From Nageia nagi (Eukaryota; Pinophyta): a stretch of 64,000 nt of DNA. Location: contig JBITNC010000001.1 of assembly GCA_050084985.1 (NCBI GenBank), positions 62,496,001 through 62,560,000 on the forward strand. Reading direction: 5' to 3'. The notes under the pieces are model-generated. The model ran no database searches. It was given only the letters and a program-made list of their open reading frames with translations, and had not been told where the DNA came from. This document shows positions 11,101 to 22,707 of the stretch, piece by piece; the first letter of the stretch is position 1; every line of letters starts with the position of its first letter. The position numbers were made by a program, and so were the translations under genes.

Positions 11101-11388
11101 TTATATAAAGTGTTTTTAAACATAGATATATACACACACATTTTATTTTACAAGAAAACATTTAATAATTATTTTCTAAATTATTTACATATATTCTTAA
11201 TGATGGTACTTTTCATTTACTTATTTATTATTTTTTGAGACATAAAACTTTGTACAACTCACCAATGATAATGGTTCTCTTGTTTTTATGGATAAACCAA
11301 CCTTTGTAACCCAAGAAATAAAAGTACAAAGGTTAAACTAAGAGATGAGTAGGTCCTGGTCCTAGGATGGATGATTGGTAATAGATCA
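8161..11388. other. Left Tat spacer between the antisense gene and the sense ORF
   Basis: About 3.2 kb matching 55437-58170 of the right copy in reverse. The part at 8161-8600 may include the tail of the antisense gene; the rest has stops in all frames. At 10240-10372 a tandem array of an AT-only unit of about 28 bp (core gaatattttaatattttt) is shared with the other copy. The last ~50 bases before 11388 are the C-terminal codons of the sense ORF interrupted by the gag-only element. No RNA gene was recognised. Confidence 0.6.
10240..10372. repeat. AT-only tandem repeat, unit about 28 bp
   Basis: Four imperfect units of 'gtattttttgaatattttaa' followed by 'tattttt'. The equivalent array in the right Tat copy is at about 56365-56510 on the opposite strand, so the repeat is part of the element and predates the two insertions. 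Confidence 0.75.
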
Positions 11389-13137
11389 TGTTGATTAGGA
11401 TTGTGTAATATATGCGCCATGAACAATCTTAACCAAAGTAAATCAAGAACAGACTATAGTGACAGTCTGATCTCTGGAGAAGGTCGGTTCCTTATCAATT
11501 GGGCGTAGAAAAAGTAACAAGAAAGGAAATAAAAGAGTAGAGTGCGAGGAATTCAAGCAAAAGGGGTAGGGTAACAGGAAAGAAATAACAAGAGTAGAGT
11601 GCGAGGGATTTAAGCAAAAGGCTAGGGTAACAGGAAAGAAATAAAAGGAGTAGAGTGCGAGGAATTTAAGTAAAAGGCTTAGGGTAACAAGAGAGAAAGC
11701 AAAGGTGGATCACTAGTTCAGCGCAAGCTTTCACAGTGTGTGAAACCTTGGCCTGAATCTAGTGTAGCAACTACGGTACAAGCTCTCATTCTCTAATAGT
11801 TTCCTAGCTTTACTCTACCATGTAGCAGACACAGTTATACTAGCAACCTGCAATTATCATTCAGGAAACAAGCCAAGCTACCATGATGTAACCAAATTAA
11901 GAATGATAATTACGAGTGCTAGACAAGAAAGGTCAAGATGGTATCATATTACTGATAAAAACTACAGGTCTTCGAGAACAAATGTAAAGAGCAATACTAG
12001 GCTTCTGACCCTTCTTCCACTTTATTTTCATATACTTATACTGCAGTAATAGCAGTTACAAGATTTGTAAAATAGAAACATTTACAAAATGGCTTAAAGA
12101 TTCCATCCTTCTTTTAACTGATACTACCTACATACACCACTTGGCAGAATATTACAAAAATGGGGTAGATGCAGATGATACAGTTTCTTAATAACTATGA
12201 TCTGACTTTTTGTTGGCCTCGTCTCTTCATTCTGGAATGCTCTGTTCATCTCGTTCTGGCTATTTGTTCACTCTTTGCTGACCTCATCACTTCTGCGACC
12301 CGGGATTTTCCAACACTGAGCTTTATCATTTCTTTTATGACATCATCATTTCATTTCCAGAATGCTTTACTCACTAACTTCGGGCCTTTTAATTTCCCTT
12401 GCTGACCTCATCATCTCCAGGACCCAGTTTCATTCAAAATGAGAATGTTGTTCTCTCCGTGATGTCATCTCTATGCCTCCGGAATGCTCTACTCACTTTC
12501 TCCAGAACCTGGTTTTTTCAACAACTAAGCTTTTATCATTTCATTTCGGAATGTTTAATCTACTGACTCTGACTTTTTTAATCACCCCTTACTGACCTCA
12601 TCACTTCCGGAACCTGGTCTTTACCAAAATGTGACTATCTCATACTCCGTGACATCATCATTTCATTCTGGAACGCTTTACTTCCGAAACACTTATTTTA
12701 CGGGGCTCCAGCTTCTTCGATCATTCCTCGCTGACCTCATCACTTCCAAGCTTCGGTTTTGGGTTAAGGCCGGAATCGCTGATGTCATGTTCTACTTCCA
12801 GAAATGTTTTACTCACTTTCTCCAGAACCTGGGCCTTTCCATAACTGAGCTTTTATCATCATTCCGGAATGCTTTATCCACTGACTCTGATATTTTAATC
12901 ACCCTTGCTGACATCATCATTTTTAGAACCTAGTTTTTTTTGCCAAAATGTGACTATCTTATCCTCTATGACATCATCATCTTATTCCGAAATGTTTTAC
13001 TTCTGGAACACTTAACTTTTGGGCTCCGACTTCTTTATCTGCTCCAGAAAAACTCCTGGGGATCTTAAAATGAGTTCATGATTGCAAGTACAGTACACCA
13101 GGGCTTTAATAAAGAGTTTATTATGTATGAATATACA
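11389..13137 (-). repeat. Gag-only copy 1, 3' LTR
   Basis: 1749 bp, TG...CA. From left to right it holds a 56-58 bp minisatellite with three units (11521-11700), a stretch of several hundred bases shared closely with all four LTRs, then (about 12200-13000) a long array of related segments rich in TGACCTCATC and TGACATCATC / TGATGTCATC. It is 58 bp shorter than its partner, one minisatellite unit. Long apparent open frames here (for instance near 12169-12405 and 12631-12933) have no family resemblance. Confidence 0.9.
11521..11700. repeat. LTR minisatellite, unit about 56-58 bp, three units
   Basis: Units share 'gagtagagtgcgaggaattt', then 'aagcaaaaggcttagggtaa' and 'caggaaagaaataaaag'. The partner LTR has four units (about 15035-15275), and both LTRs of copy 2 have five (31085-31405 and 34895-35215). 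LTRs are identical when an element inserts, so the unit difference in copy 1 arose afterwards. Confidence 0.85.
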
Positions 13138-13526
13138 TTATGGTGACCTCTGAGGGAAAATTTTGCCTTTATGAAAGAGGAATTTAGAACCCAGTCTGAA
13201 AAAAATAATACCAAAGCATTTCACTACTACATAGGGTCCGGAACCACATGGATTCGAATTTTTTTTTTTTAAAAAAAGAGTAATGTCCTCATCCCATTTC
13301 AATGCTGAATCTCCTTCTCTGAAAGTATCCGGAGTTGATTTTCAACCGTCGAACCACCTTTTACTATTTCATTTCTTCTCCGGAGGTCTTGATATGATTG
13401 ATTCCGGAGCTCTTTTGGGGTTCAACTTTTCTTTCTGGAATACCAAAGACTAGGGGTTTTTCCTTGATCTTTTTCCATAGCAAAACCTCCTATACCCACT
13501 GGTGCAAAATTCCTTAGGTTCACATC
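13138..13526. other. Gag-only copy 1, region between gag and 3' LTR
   Basis: About 390 bp with no coding match, including a T-run next to an A-run at 13259-13277. On the plus strand the LTR edge is followed by TGGTGACCTCTGAGGG (TGGCGACCTTTGGGGG in copy 2), which looks like a PBS but lies at the 3' end relative to gag; see rejected items. No strong PPT could be identified on the minus strand. Confidence 0.5.
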
Positions 13527-14757
13527 TCAGCTTATGTCGTTAGCTACACCAGGCGGAGGAATGCCCCCACTTCTTGATAAATATTCTTGATATTGATAAA
13601 TAGGACATGTGGTTTGTTCGTGAGCATCATTGTAGGCCAAACACAAACCAGAGGCTAACTCAGAAGAGGAAGCTTGGCTTACATCATCATTCAACACATT
13701 CTGAGCCTTTTCTACAGCAAGATAAGGATATCTTCTTGCATCGCTTTGTCTGCTTAGCATGGTAATCCGGTTTGCCATATTTCTACACAAATTTTGGAGT
13801 TCCTGAATCTTCATCAATGAAGCTACCCCTTGATTCATATTAGGCTGATGAGGGGCTGGTAAGGTTGATGGCCACTGTTGGATAGGGGCGGGGATACTAG
13901 ACAGTGGTGGGAGCCAAACTAATTGCTTGAGGTCTCAAAACTTGCTGTTGGGCGGTTATTGGAAAATAAGGCATTGGTATGCAACTTGGCAATTTTCCAA
14001 CTGCAATAAGACAGGATTTAGCATACACTGCTTGTCTATAGACCTCTAGGAAAGTATTTACTCTAGAATTTTGGATTTGCAGAGAGAGATCCGAAGGAAA
14101 GGCTCTCAGGTAATACATTAAAGCTTGAAATTGCTGAGGCCTGACTGGCTTTGGGACTCTTACCTAAGTTTTTTGGAATCTAATATTGAAATCCAAGATA
14201 TTTCCTTGCTCATATCTTTTGATAGAAGTGAACTGTGTTAACAAGGAAAAGGGATCTCCTAATTCATTAAATTCCAAGATAAAGGGCTCTGCCAGTTGAG
14301 CCCAAGTAGTTATAGATCTGTTAGGAAGGCCCCTGTACCAATCTAGGACCTTTCCTTTGAAAGATTGAGCCAGTAATCTCACCATGACATCTTCATGTTG
14401 GATATTGTGAATCTTAGCTAGGCCAGCTACATCAACGCAATGCTCATAAGCCATTTTCTCTGATGTTGCATCAAACTCTGGAAGGGTTTTAAAAACATTT
14501 GATGGGATGTCATGCAACACCGCCAGGGCTATTGGTACTCCATTGTCCCATTTCAGATAAATATTCTGAGCTAGATTAGCCATTTCAGGAGAGGTATTTC
14601 TAGTATGAAGATTGGATGATTCTGGCTTGGTACAGGATTTTAGGGAGCTGATACTATTCAGAGACTTGGACTTGATCAGGGTCTTTCTCTTAGGAGTATC
14701 GAACATTCTAAAATTCGATGCTTCTTTTGCTGCTCTGGTTTTAGATCTAGTCCACAT
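13527..14757 (-). pseudogene. Gag of gag-only element copy 1
   Basis: The minus-strand frame starts at 14757 (MWTRSKTRAAKEA), runs to a stop at 14164, continues in the same frame to 13897, and shifts frame before the C-terminal part (13838-13527). Copy 2 has Trp where the 14164 stop lies (TGG to TAG). Residues about 95-195 match the Ty3/gypsy retrotransposon gag domain: '..LLAQSFKGKVLDWYRGLP', '..SITTWAQLAEPFILEF'. Near the C-terminus 'CLAYNDAHEQTTC' resembles a degenerate CCHC knuckle, with Tyr for the second Cys. Gag would form the particle that packages the RNA. There is no downstream pol. It is preceded by a putative PBS. Confidence 0.85.
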
Positions 14758-14876
14758 AAACTCTAGGTTGCAAAAGAAAATGATAGGTTCAAAAGCACAT
14801 ATGATATTTACAAATAATTTGCTTTAATACATACCATAGATAGTGCTTCAATAGAGTCAACAATAAGTTTCTTCGG

Positions 14877-14894
14877 GTCCCATCGGGCGTGCCA
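14877..14894 (-). other. Putative primer-binding site, gag-only copy 1
   Basis: The minus strand reads TGGCACGCCCGATGGGAC, 11 bases inside the 5' LTR end and upstream of gag. Copy 2 has TGGCATGCTCAGTGGGAC at 34750-34767. The position relative to gag fits a tRNA PBS, but the 11-base gap is longer than usual and the priming tRNA was not identified. Confidence 0.45.
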
Positions 14895-14905
14895 AAAAGA
14901 GATAC

Positions 14906-16712
14906 TGTTGATTAGGATTGTGTAATATATGCACCGTGAACAATCTTAACCAAAGTAAATCAAGAACAAACTATAGTGACAGTATGATCTTCGGAGAAGG
15001 CCGGTTCCTTATCAATTGGGTGTAGAAAAAGTAACAGGAAAGGAAATAAAAGAGTAGAGTGCGAGGAATTCAAGCAAAAGGGGTAGGGTAACAGGAAAGA
15101 AATAACAAGAGTAGAGTGCGAGGGATTTAAGCAAAAGGCTAGGGTAACAGGAAAGAAATAAAAGGAATAGAGTGCGAGGGATTTAAGCAAAAGGCTAGGG
15201 TAATAGGAAAGAAATAAAAGGAGTAGAGTGCGAGGAATTTAAGTAAAAGGCTTAGGGTAACAAGAGAGAAAGCAAAGGTGGATCACTAGTTCAGCGTGGG
15301 CTTTCACAGTGTGTGAAACCTTGGCCTAAATCTAGTGTAGCAGCTATGGTACAAGCTCTCACTCTCTAATAGTTTCCCAGCTTTACTCTACCATGTAGCA
15401 GACACAGTTATACTAGCAACCCGCAATTATCATTCAGGAAACAAGCCAAGTTGCCACGATGTAACCAAATTAAGAATGATAATTATGAGTGCTAAACAAG
15501 AAAGGTCAAGATGGTATCATATTACTGATAAAAACTATAGGTCTTCGAGAACAAATGTAAAGAGCAATACTAGGCTTCCGACCCTTCTTCCACTTTATTT
15601 TCATATACTTATACTGCAGTAATAGCAATTACAAGATTTGCAGAATAGAAATGTTTACAAAATGGCTTAAAGATTCCATCCTTCTTTTAACTGATACTAC
15701 CTACATACACCACTTGGCAGAATATTACAAAAATAGGGTAGATGTAGATGATACAGTTTCTTGATAACTATGATCTGACTTTTTGCTGGCCTCATCTCTT
15801 CATTCTAGAATGCTCTGTTCATCTCATTCCGGCTATTTGTTCACTCTTTGCTAACCTCATCACTTCTAGGACCCGAGCTTTTCCAACACTGAGCTTTATC
15901 ATTTCTTTTGTGACATCATCATTTCATTTCTGGAATGCTTTACTCACTAACTCCAGGCCTTTTAATTTCCCTTGCTGACCTCATCATCTCCAGGACCCAG
16001 TTTCATTCAAAATGAGAATGTTGTTCTCTCCGTGACATCATCTCTTTGCTTTCGGAATGCTCTACTCACTTTCTCTGGAACCCAATTTTTTCAACAACTA
16101 AGCTTTTATCATTTCATTTCAGAATGTTTAATCTACTGACTCCAGCTTTTTTAATCACCCCTTACTGACCTCATCACTTCTGAAACCCGATCTTTACCAA
16201 AACGTGACTGTCTCATACTCCACGATGTCATCATTTCATTCCGGAATGCTTTACTTCCGGAACACTTATTTTACGGGGCTCCGGCTTCTTCGATCATTCC
16301 TCACTGACCTCATCACTTCCGAGCTCTAGTTTTAGGTTAAGGCCCAGAATCACTGACATCATCTTCTACTTCCAGAAATGTTTTACTCGCTTTCTCCAAA
16401 ACCTGGGCCTTTCCATAATTGAGCTTTTATCATCATTCCAAAATGCTTTATCCACTGACTCCGGTATTTTAATCACCCCTTGCTGACATCATCATTTCTG
16501 GAACCCAATTTTTTTTGCCAAAATGTGACTATCTTATCCTCTGTGACATCATCATCTTATTCCAGAATGTTTTACTTCCGGAACACTTAACTTTCGAGCT
16601 CTAGCTTCTTTATCTGCTCCAGAAAAACTCCCAGGGATCTTAAAATGAGTTCATGATTACAAGTACAGTATGTCGAGGCTTTAATAAAGAGTTTATTATG
16701 TATGAATATACA
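14906..16712 (-). repeat. Gag-only copy 1, 5' LTR
   Basis: 1807 bp, TG...CA, partner of 11389-13137. In the first ~105 bases the two LTRs differ at seven positions, six of them transitions. At one site a GCGCCGTG-type ancestor has decayed to GCGCCATG in one LTR and GCACCGTG in the other. It carries four minisatellite units and the same TGAC(A/G)TCATC-rich array. Confidence 0.9.
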
Positions 16713-18109
16713 GATCAGATACCAAATGAGTGGCAAGATTTATGGATGACACTTGAATTTCTTAATGACACATTTTTCCTTGGTTGATGATGTTGAGGCT
16801 TCACCATTCTCAATAAGTGGAAGGTAGGATAGGATCCCTAAGGTTTCTGAAGATTGAGGGGGAATTAATGATGTGAGGGAGATCATGCTCTTCATGAGAT
16901 ACTATACATACACATTTTTTGTTGGTTTGACTACAACCTCACTCTTTCTTTTGTTAAAGCATTCTAAGGTATTTTAAAACCTTGGTTTTATATTAATTGG
17001 GTTATTTACATAATAATGTTTTTTAAATAATGAACTATAATCATATATGATTTCATTGTGTAAATTCAAATAGGTATCATAGTCCAGCACCAAATCATTA
17101 ATTACCTTAGTTATTGAAATTGATGTTCAATAGCATTGAAGAGTCATATGATCAACATAATTTAGCAAAATTCTAGGTCTCTCATAAGGCCAATGTAAGT
17201 GGAATAAATGGATCCAATTGGTCAAGGATTCAGTCTCCATCCACATATTCTTTGCTTCTAACTCAATATTTACCTTGATACCATTGACTTTTAAATCTCA
17301 AGCATTAGTTCCTCATCAATTATAAAAATTTATTGATATAATTTCTTGAATGTCTTTCAAAAAAGCAAAGAAATAGGCTATTTCAATATAAGGAAACTTT
17401 CTCAATGCTTGCATATATCAATCTTTTGGGTATCTATCAATGAAATCACATTTTGTAGGATTAAATTGTGTTTTTTAATTAATTTCTAGTTTTCTTGATA
17501 TCACAACTCTTGCTTGAATGTTACAAGGAGGAGGATGAGGAAACCTTAACCTAATTCAAGAGAATCATTGGTCAAAATTTTGCACAAATCTAATTGATCA
17601 TTGAGGCTTGTGAACAAATATCATGCAAAAATCATAAATAATTTTATGGCAACACAAGTCTCTTATCATCTAGTCTACTCATGTAAACAAAACATCTTCA
17701 TTTGGCCAAGTGCAACAACTCTATTCTAGATCCAATTGTTGAAAAACCAATTAATTATGATCTTAGGAGCTAAAGTAGGCCAATATTGGCATAACAATTT
17801 TACCATGTTGACTTGCATAAAATAATGTGTATGACTTAGGTGGTACATAGCTTTATCCACATAAATTTCCAAGTTATTTCCATGAACACTTATCTCCCAT
17901 CCTTGGTATCTTTTTGGAAATAAATTTAAGGCTATGATTCTTTGCGAATTAATAGGTAAATAGAGGATATTTTTACTTCTAGGGGAAATATCTAGGGATA
18001 ACTCTATGATAGCCTTATTTTCCAAATATCTTACTATCTCAAACTAAGGTTTTTGTCGAATACATATTTGATTAACAACCAAGTGGATGTTTTTACTCTT
18101 TTAGACATC
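16713..18109 (-). pseudogene. Sense ORF of unknown function, left Tat copy
   Basis: Lies directly downstream of integrase on the element's own strand. The start (18109, MMSKRVKTSTWLL) matches the right copy's start at 53937. A 99-residue open stretch (18025-17726) includes 'RIIALNLFPKRYQGWEISVH' and '..LEIYVDKAMYHLSHTHYF'. Further down the frame resembles the right copy through 'LLNYVDHMT' and '..SEVVVKP'. The last codons lie beyond the gag-only insertion at 11340-11388. I do not recognise the protein: no RT, integrase, chromodomain, protease or clear membrane segment is visible. Its position matches that of extra or env-like ORFs in giant gypsy elements. Stops and at least one frameshift make it non-functional. 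Confidence 0.65.
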
Positions 18110-19360
18110 ATTTTATATTTCAAATACATTAAATATGTATAATTTTTTTAAGAAAAAACACTTTTTTTGATTTTTTGATTAAAAAAGGTTATTTACAATA
18201 TAGATAATTTCTAATAAAAAAAGGGTTTATTAACTATATAAAGGACAAATATGTGTGATATTTATAGGTTCATGATCTTCATTACCTTCCATATCCACTA
18301 AATAATAAGCCCTAGATCCAAATTTTCTTTTAATCACATAGGGACTTGACTAGTTAGGAGTGAACTTGTCATGAAGCTATCATTTCATTTGAGACATTTT
18401 CTAGTTTTCTTTTAAAACCAAATCTCTTATGTTAAATTTGCAAGTCTTAACTTTTTTATCAAAGGCTCTTTTAATATGATTTTGATAAGTACATAAGTGC
18501 TCTAACATATTAACACTTCTTTCATCTAGAAATAGTAATTGATCTAATCTTGTTTGATGAACCACTTCATTAGTGATATAATCTTGTAATGCAATTCATA
18601 ACGAAGAAATTTATATTTCTAAAGGTAATACTACTTTAGCCATATAAACTAAGGAAAATGGGGTTGCCCTAGTAAGAGTTTGAATACTAGTTCAATAGGC
18701 CCATAATGCATGTGGAATTCTCCCATGCCAATCTCTATGGGAGTCATCAATAGTCTTTAATAGAATGTTATGAATATTTTTGTTGGTGGCTTCAGCTTGA
18801 CCATTCCCTTGAGGATAATAAGGAGTTGAGAAGCTTAAGCAGATATGATATCATTTACATAAAGCTTGAACTTCCTTGTTTTTAAATTTTTTCCCATTAT
18901 TAGTGATAATTTGGGCCAAAATTCCAAAATGACATATGATATGGTTATGTGTGAGTTCTAATATCTTTTGCCCTTTTATTGAAATCATGACAATAGATTT
19001 TACCTATTTTGTAAAATATTATATAGCAGTTATTATAAAATTATGACCTCCTAAAGAAAAAGGAGAGATTTGACCTATTAAATCTAATGCCCATCTTGAG
19101 AATGGCCATAATGATTGCATGGATTGTAACATATGTGATGGTTGATTAAATATATTCACATTTTATTAACATTTAACACATTTTCTAATGCATTCCATGC
19201 AATCATGTTCCATAGTAGGCTAGTAATATCCCATACAAATTAATCATTTTATGATTATAGAGCCACTAAATTGTCCACAAATTCCATCATGTGCACATGA
19301 AATAGCAATTTATGAATCAACCCATTATAAACATCTAAGAAATATTCCATCAAAATGCCT
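18110..19360 (-). pseudogene. Integrase, left Tat copy
   Basis: The minus strand shows the gypsy integrase in order: an H..H and C..C zinc region (about 19300-19150), then 'WPFSRWALDLIGQIS' near 19080-19110 with the first catalytic Asp kept. The TDNG-type second Asp region lies near 18920-18890, and the GQ(V/A)E catalytic Glu region ('PYYPQGNGQAEATNK'-like, in decayed form) near 18800. The C-terminal part (18690-18240) aligns with the right copy at 53400-53810, ending about 130 bases before the unknown sense ORF. Many stops are present. Integrase would insert the element's cDNA. Confidence 0.75.
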
Positions 19361-20130
19361 ATGATATAAGACATCTCATATCATGCAAAAAATAATTTTT
19401 TTTATCTTGAATGCTTTCCAAGATGATTTTATCAAGTCTTTAGGTAATACCCCATCTCTTAAGAATTTGAACAATTGTGTATGCCATAAAGTTTTATCTT
19501 CTATTGCAATGTTTAAGACTACATGTTCAACTTCATCTAATTCTGTTAAGGATTGAATGATTTGAACAATTTCAATAAGGATAATTTTTTGATTAGGGTT
19601 TATGGGCATTAAAGATCTGATGGAAGCCATAACATTAGCAAACCAATTAGTTGATCATGGTGCTATTTATAAATCATATTTTTCAAAAGATAATAAAATA
19701 TTTTTCACTAATCTCTTATATCTTTGTAGCAAAGGCTCCTTACACTAGAATATCTCTTTGACTTGATTTATGATTAACAACAAATCACCAATGAATTTTA
19801 CCCTTTTTCAATTTTAATTTTATAGAGGTTTTAATATCTAAAATTAAAGCTATGTACTTGACATTATTATTTGTACAAGGAAAGTTAAGTTTAAATGAAT
19901 AGGGTATGGAAAATCCTTGGGGTGTAACAAAATAACACTGGCACCCTCGCTTTGCTTGCATCTCAACCCATCAAAGTATATTACCATATCCCAATGTTTT
20001 TTAGATTCTACAAGAATTTCCATTTCATCTAATTGAAATACATGTTCATATGGTAATTCTATGATGAGTGGATTATTATTGGATAATGGTGCCTTAGCAA
20101 GGTAATCAATGATGAATTATCCTTTAATTG
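19361..20130 (-). pseudogene. Second (archaeal-type) RNase H and linker, left Tat copy
   Basis: Around 19990-19850 the minus strand reads 'MVIYFDGLRCKQSEGASVI', the start of the extra RNase H found in Tat-lineage elements (family LYFDGS....GAG.G). A frameshift follows. The linker at 19630-19376 (MASIRSLMPINPNQ, '..LWHTQLFKFLRDGVLPKD') matches the Tat linker preceding the integrase zinc region. A second RNase H after the gypsy RNase H is a diagnostic Tat/Ogre feature. Confidence 0.7.
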
Positions 20131-21560
20131 ATTTCTAACTTATGAAAAGTATGTCAAATTCAATTAAATGCATGATCTATTTAGATGTCCTTACATTTTG
20201 ATAAGTTTTATTCATCATGTATTTCCATGGATTAGCTTTAGCAATTACATACATGGTGTGGTTTAACATATAATGTCTTAATTTCTAGTTGCAAATACTA
20301 CTGCTAGATATAACTTTTCCAAACATGCATATTTAATCTCATTGCCAACTAAAGTTTGACTAAGATAATATATTGCTTATTTTTTTATTATTCTCATTAT
20401 TTTGAGCAAGATTGGTTCCTAAGGCTACTTTTATAACTGATATATATAACAAGAATGGTTCTCTAGGCTTAAGTGGTACTAGAATCGGTGGTGAAAATAG
20501 ATAACATTTAATCTTATCAAATGCTTTAATGTTATCAAATGCCTCTTGTTGTTCATTTCCCAAGTAAAAGATAATGCCCTTCTTCAAAAATTTGTTAAAA
20601 GGTTTACACTTATCTAATAACTAAGAAATGAAATGTCTTATGGCTTGTAACTTACCCTGTAGGCTTTGTAGTTGTTTTATATTTGAGGGGGGTAACATAT
20701 TTGTTATTGCTTTTATTTTGTTAGGATCTACTTCAATCCCTTATATAGAGATAATGAAACCTAATGATTTCTCATATGTTACCCCAAAAACACACTTCTT
20801 TGGGTTAAGTTGAATTTTATGTTCTAGTAACCTATCAAATATTTTAATGAGCACTTTAGGGTGATTGTCTCATGTTTTTGATTTAGTTAGCACATCATCC
20901 ACATAATATTCTATGATATCATGCATGTAACCATGGAAGATGTACATTATAGCTCTTTGATAAGTAGCTCTAGCATTTTTTAATCCAAAAAGGCATTACT
21001 TTGTAATAGAATGTTCCCCATGGTGTAGTAAATATGATTTTATGTTGGTCTTTTGATGCTACCTTAATTTGATTGTACCTTGAAAACCCATCCATGAGTG
21101 ACAACATTTATTTTCTTGTAGTAGAATCAACCAAGCTATCTATGTTTGGTAAGGGAAAGTCATCCTTAGGGCATGCTTTATTCATATCCCTAAAATCTAT
21201 GTGTATTCTAATCTTTCCAATGGATTTCTTAACTAGTACCATATTGGAAATCTAATCGAAGTAATCAATTGGGTGAATAAACTTGGCTTCTAAAAGCTTT
21301 TATAACTCCTCTTCTACCATCAAGGCAATTTTAGGATGCATTTTTTATAGTTTTTATTTAATAGGTTTTGCACTTTCTTTTATACCAAGATTATGCACTA
21401 CTAAATTAGGATCAAGCCCAAGTATATCAGCATATGACCATGCAAATATTTCTTATTTTTCCTTAAGTATTGTAATGAACTCTTTTATCTCATATTCCAT
21501 AAGGGATTTTCCTAATTGAATTATTTTAGATTTATTAGGTTCATAACTTAAATTAATTTT
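20131..21560 (-). pseudogene. Reverse transcriptase and RNase H, left Tat copy
   Basis: RT reads upstream to downstream on the minus strand. 'LSLMDGFSRYNQI' near 21110-21075 retains the first catalytic Asp, 'AYQRAIM.IFH.YMHDIIE' near 20990-20915, and 'YYVDDVLTKS' near 20912-20885 keeps the YVDD box. RNase H follows: '..QQEAFDNIKAFDKIKCYL' and 'PFLLYISVIKVALGTNLAQN' at 20587-20360. The rest lies at about 20340-20160 in broken frames. The catalytic boxes survive, but stops and frameshifts throughout prevent a full-length product. Confidence 0.8.
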
Positions 21561-22707
21561 GATGGTTTTTTCAATTAACATGTGAGATCCCTCTTCTAAT
21601 TGGTTGGGTATCAAAATCCAATTATTATCGTTGGCATTATACTCTTCATATTCAGCTTCATACTAATCTTCTAAAGTAGTATTAATATTCAAGTTTGTAG
21701 TTTGTAATATTTTATCTATGTCTTTGAAATCCTAGATTGTAGGTTGTTTAGGAATTAATGTAAAATCTAAAGTTTCTTCATCTACCAAAAAGTTTGAAGA
21801 AGAATTACTTGAAGTTTTTGAGCCTATTGTCTCAACTCATCAAACTCATCACTTCTAGACCAATCAAAGCTTACTTGGGGTGTTAGATTAATGCATATTT
21901 ATATAATATCTTCCATGTTAATTGATACATCAAAGAAAAACCCTTCCAAGAATAATGTTTTGAACTCTATGTTATTTTGATTTGCCATCCATTTAGGTAC
22001 TTTAGACAAATTTTCATATCTTATGGGCTTAGGTTCTAACTCAATTATATTGAAACTAGATACTCCTTGATTATTTATTTTATAACCTAATCCTATCTTA
22101 TCACTAGGTAATTGATAATGAAAATCAATAGTGTATCTAGGTCCTTATTCATACCATCCTAGACCTTATCCTTTCCAATGACACCTATCAAAGTATCTTT
22201 GGGAAAATGTTCCTACATATACCAACAAGTATTCTAATGAATAACAAAAAGTACCTTTATTAGATTGAGGTGAAGAGAGGATAGGTGGTTCTATAGGACC
22301 TTCATATATAAAAAGCATTTGATTAGGTAATTACCCTAGTGGCACTAATTTCCCTACCACATAAGGAGACTCTTTAGGTTCTATTTCTTGAGCTATAAGA
22401 ATATTAAAAATGACATCATCAATAGCAAATTTTCCTATTCTATATTCAATCAATTTTATGGTCATAGGATAAATATTTTATGGTTTACCTTTTTTTGTAC
22501 CATAATTATCTATTTTATTTATCAAACAATATGATTTTGATGATGAAGCTTTGTTCACTTCATCCAGCTTTTGTGCTCTGTCCTCCCATGTTTGCTTTTC
22601 CAGGATTGTTGGTTTTATTTTTAATGATGAATCCCTATCAATATTTCATGTACAAGGTATTTAAAGATCAATAAGATCTTTCCCTTTAAATAACTTGGAG
22701 AAGCACC
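21561..22707 (-). pseudogene. Protease-RT linker, left Tat copy
   Basis: Decayed coding sequence matching 49390-50640 of the right copy in reverse, with no catalytic domain recognised. The polyprotein linker between protease and RT is long in Tat-type elements. The longest open frame here on the opposite strand (22480-22674) is fortuitous. Confidence 0.5.

Larger units (their letters stand above)
11389..16712 (-). mobile_element. Gag-only LTR retrotransposon, copy 1
   Basis: A complete 5.3-kb insertion bounded by identical 5-mers GATCA (11384-11388 and 16713-16717). It has direct LTRs 11389-13137 and 14906-16712, both TGTTGATT to ATACA, and 1768 bp between them. That internal part encodes only a gag protein, on the minus strand, so the 5' LTR is the right-hand one. 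No protease, RT, RNase H or integrase sequence is present, so it must have moved with enzymes from another element. It interrupts the end of the left Tat sense ORF. A second copy lies at 30969-36777. Long LTRs plus gag resemble the LARD/non-autonomous gypsy class. Confidence 0.9.

Noticed and set aside
12169-12933. Open frames of 78-100 codons in the gag-only LTR
   Set aside because: They run across the repetitive LTR array, are not preserved as ORFs in all four LTRs and show no protein similarity; low stop density comes from the local base composition.
13138-13160. Plus-strand PBS-like TGGTGACCTCTGAGGG (TGGCGACCTTTGGGGG in copy 2 at 32970) next to the left LTR of the gag-only elements
   Set aside because: It would require the element to read on the plus strand, but the only gene, gag, is on the minus strand and a PBS-like sequence also lies upstream of gag. 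It is kept as an open alternative only.
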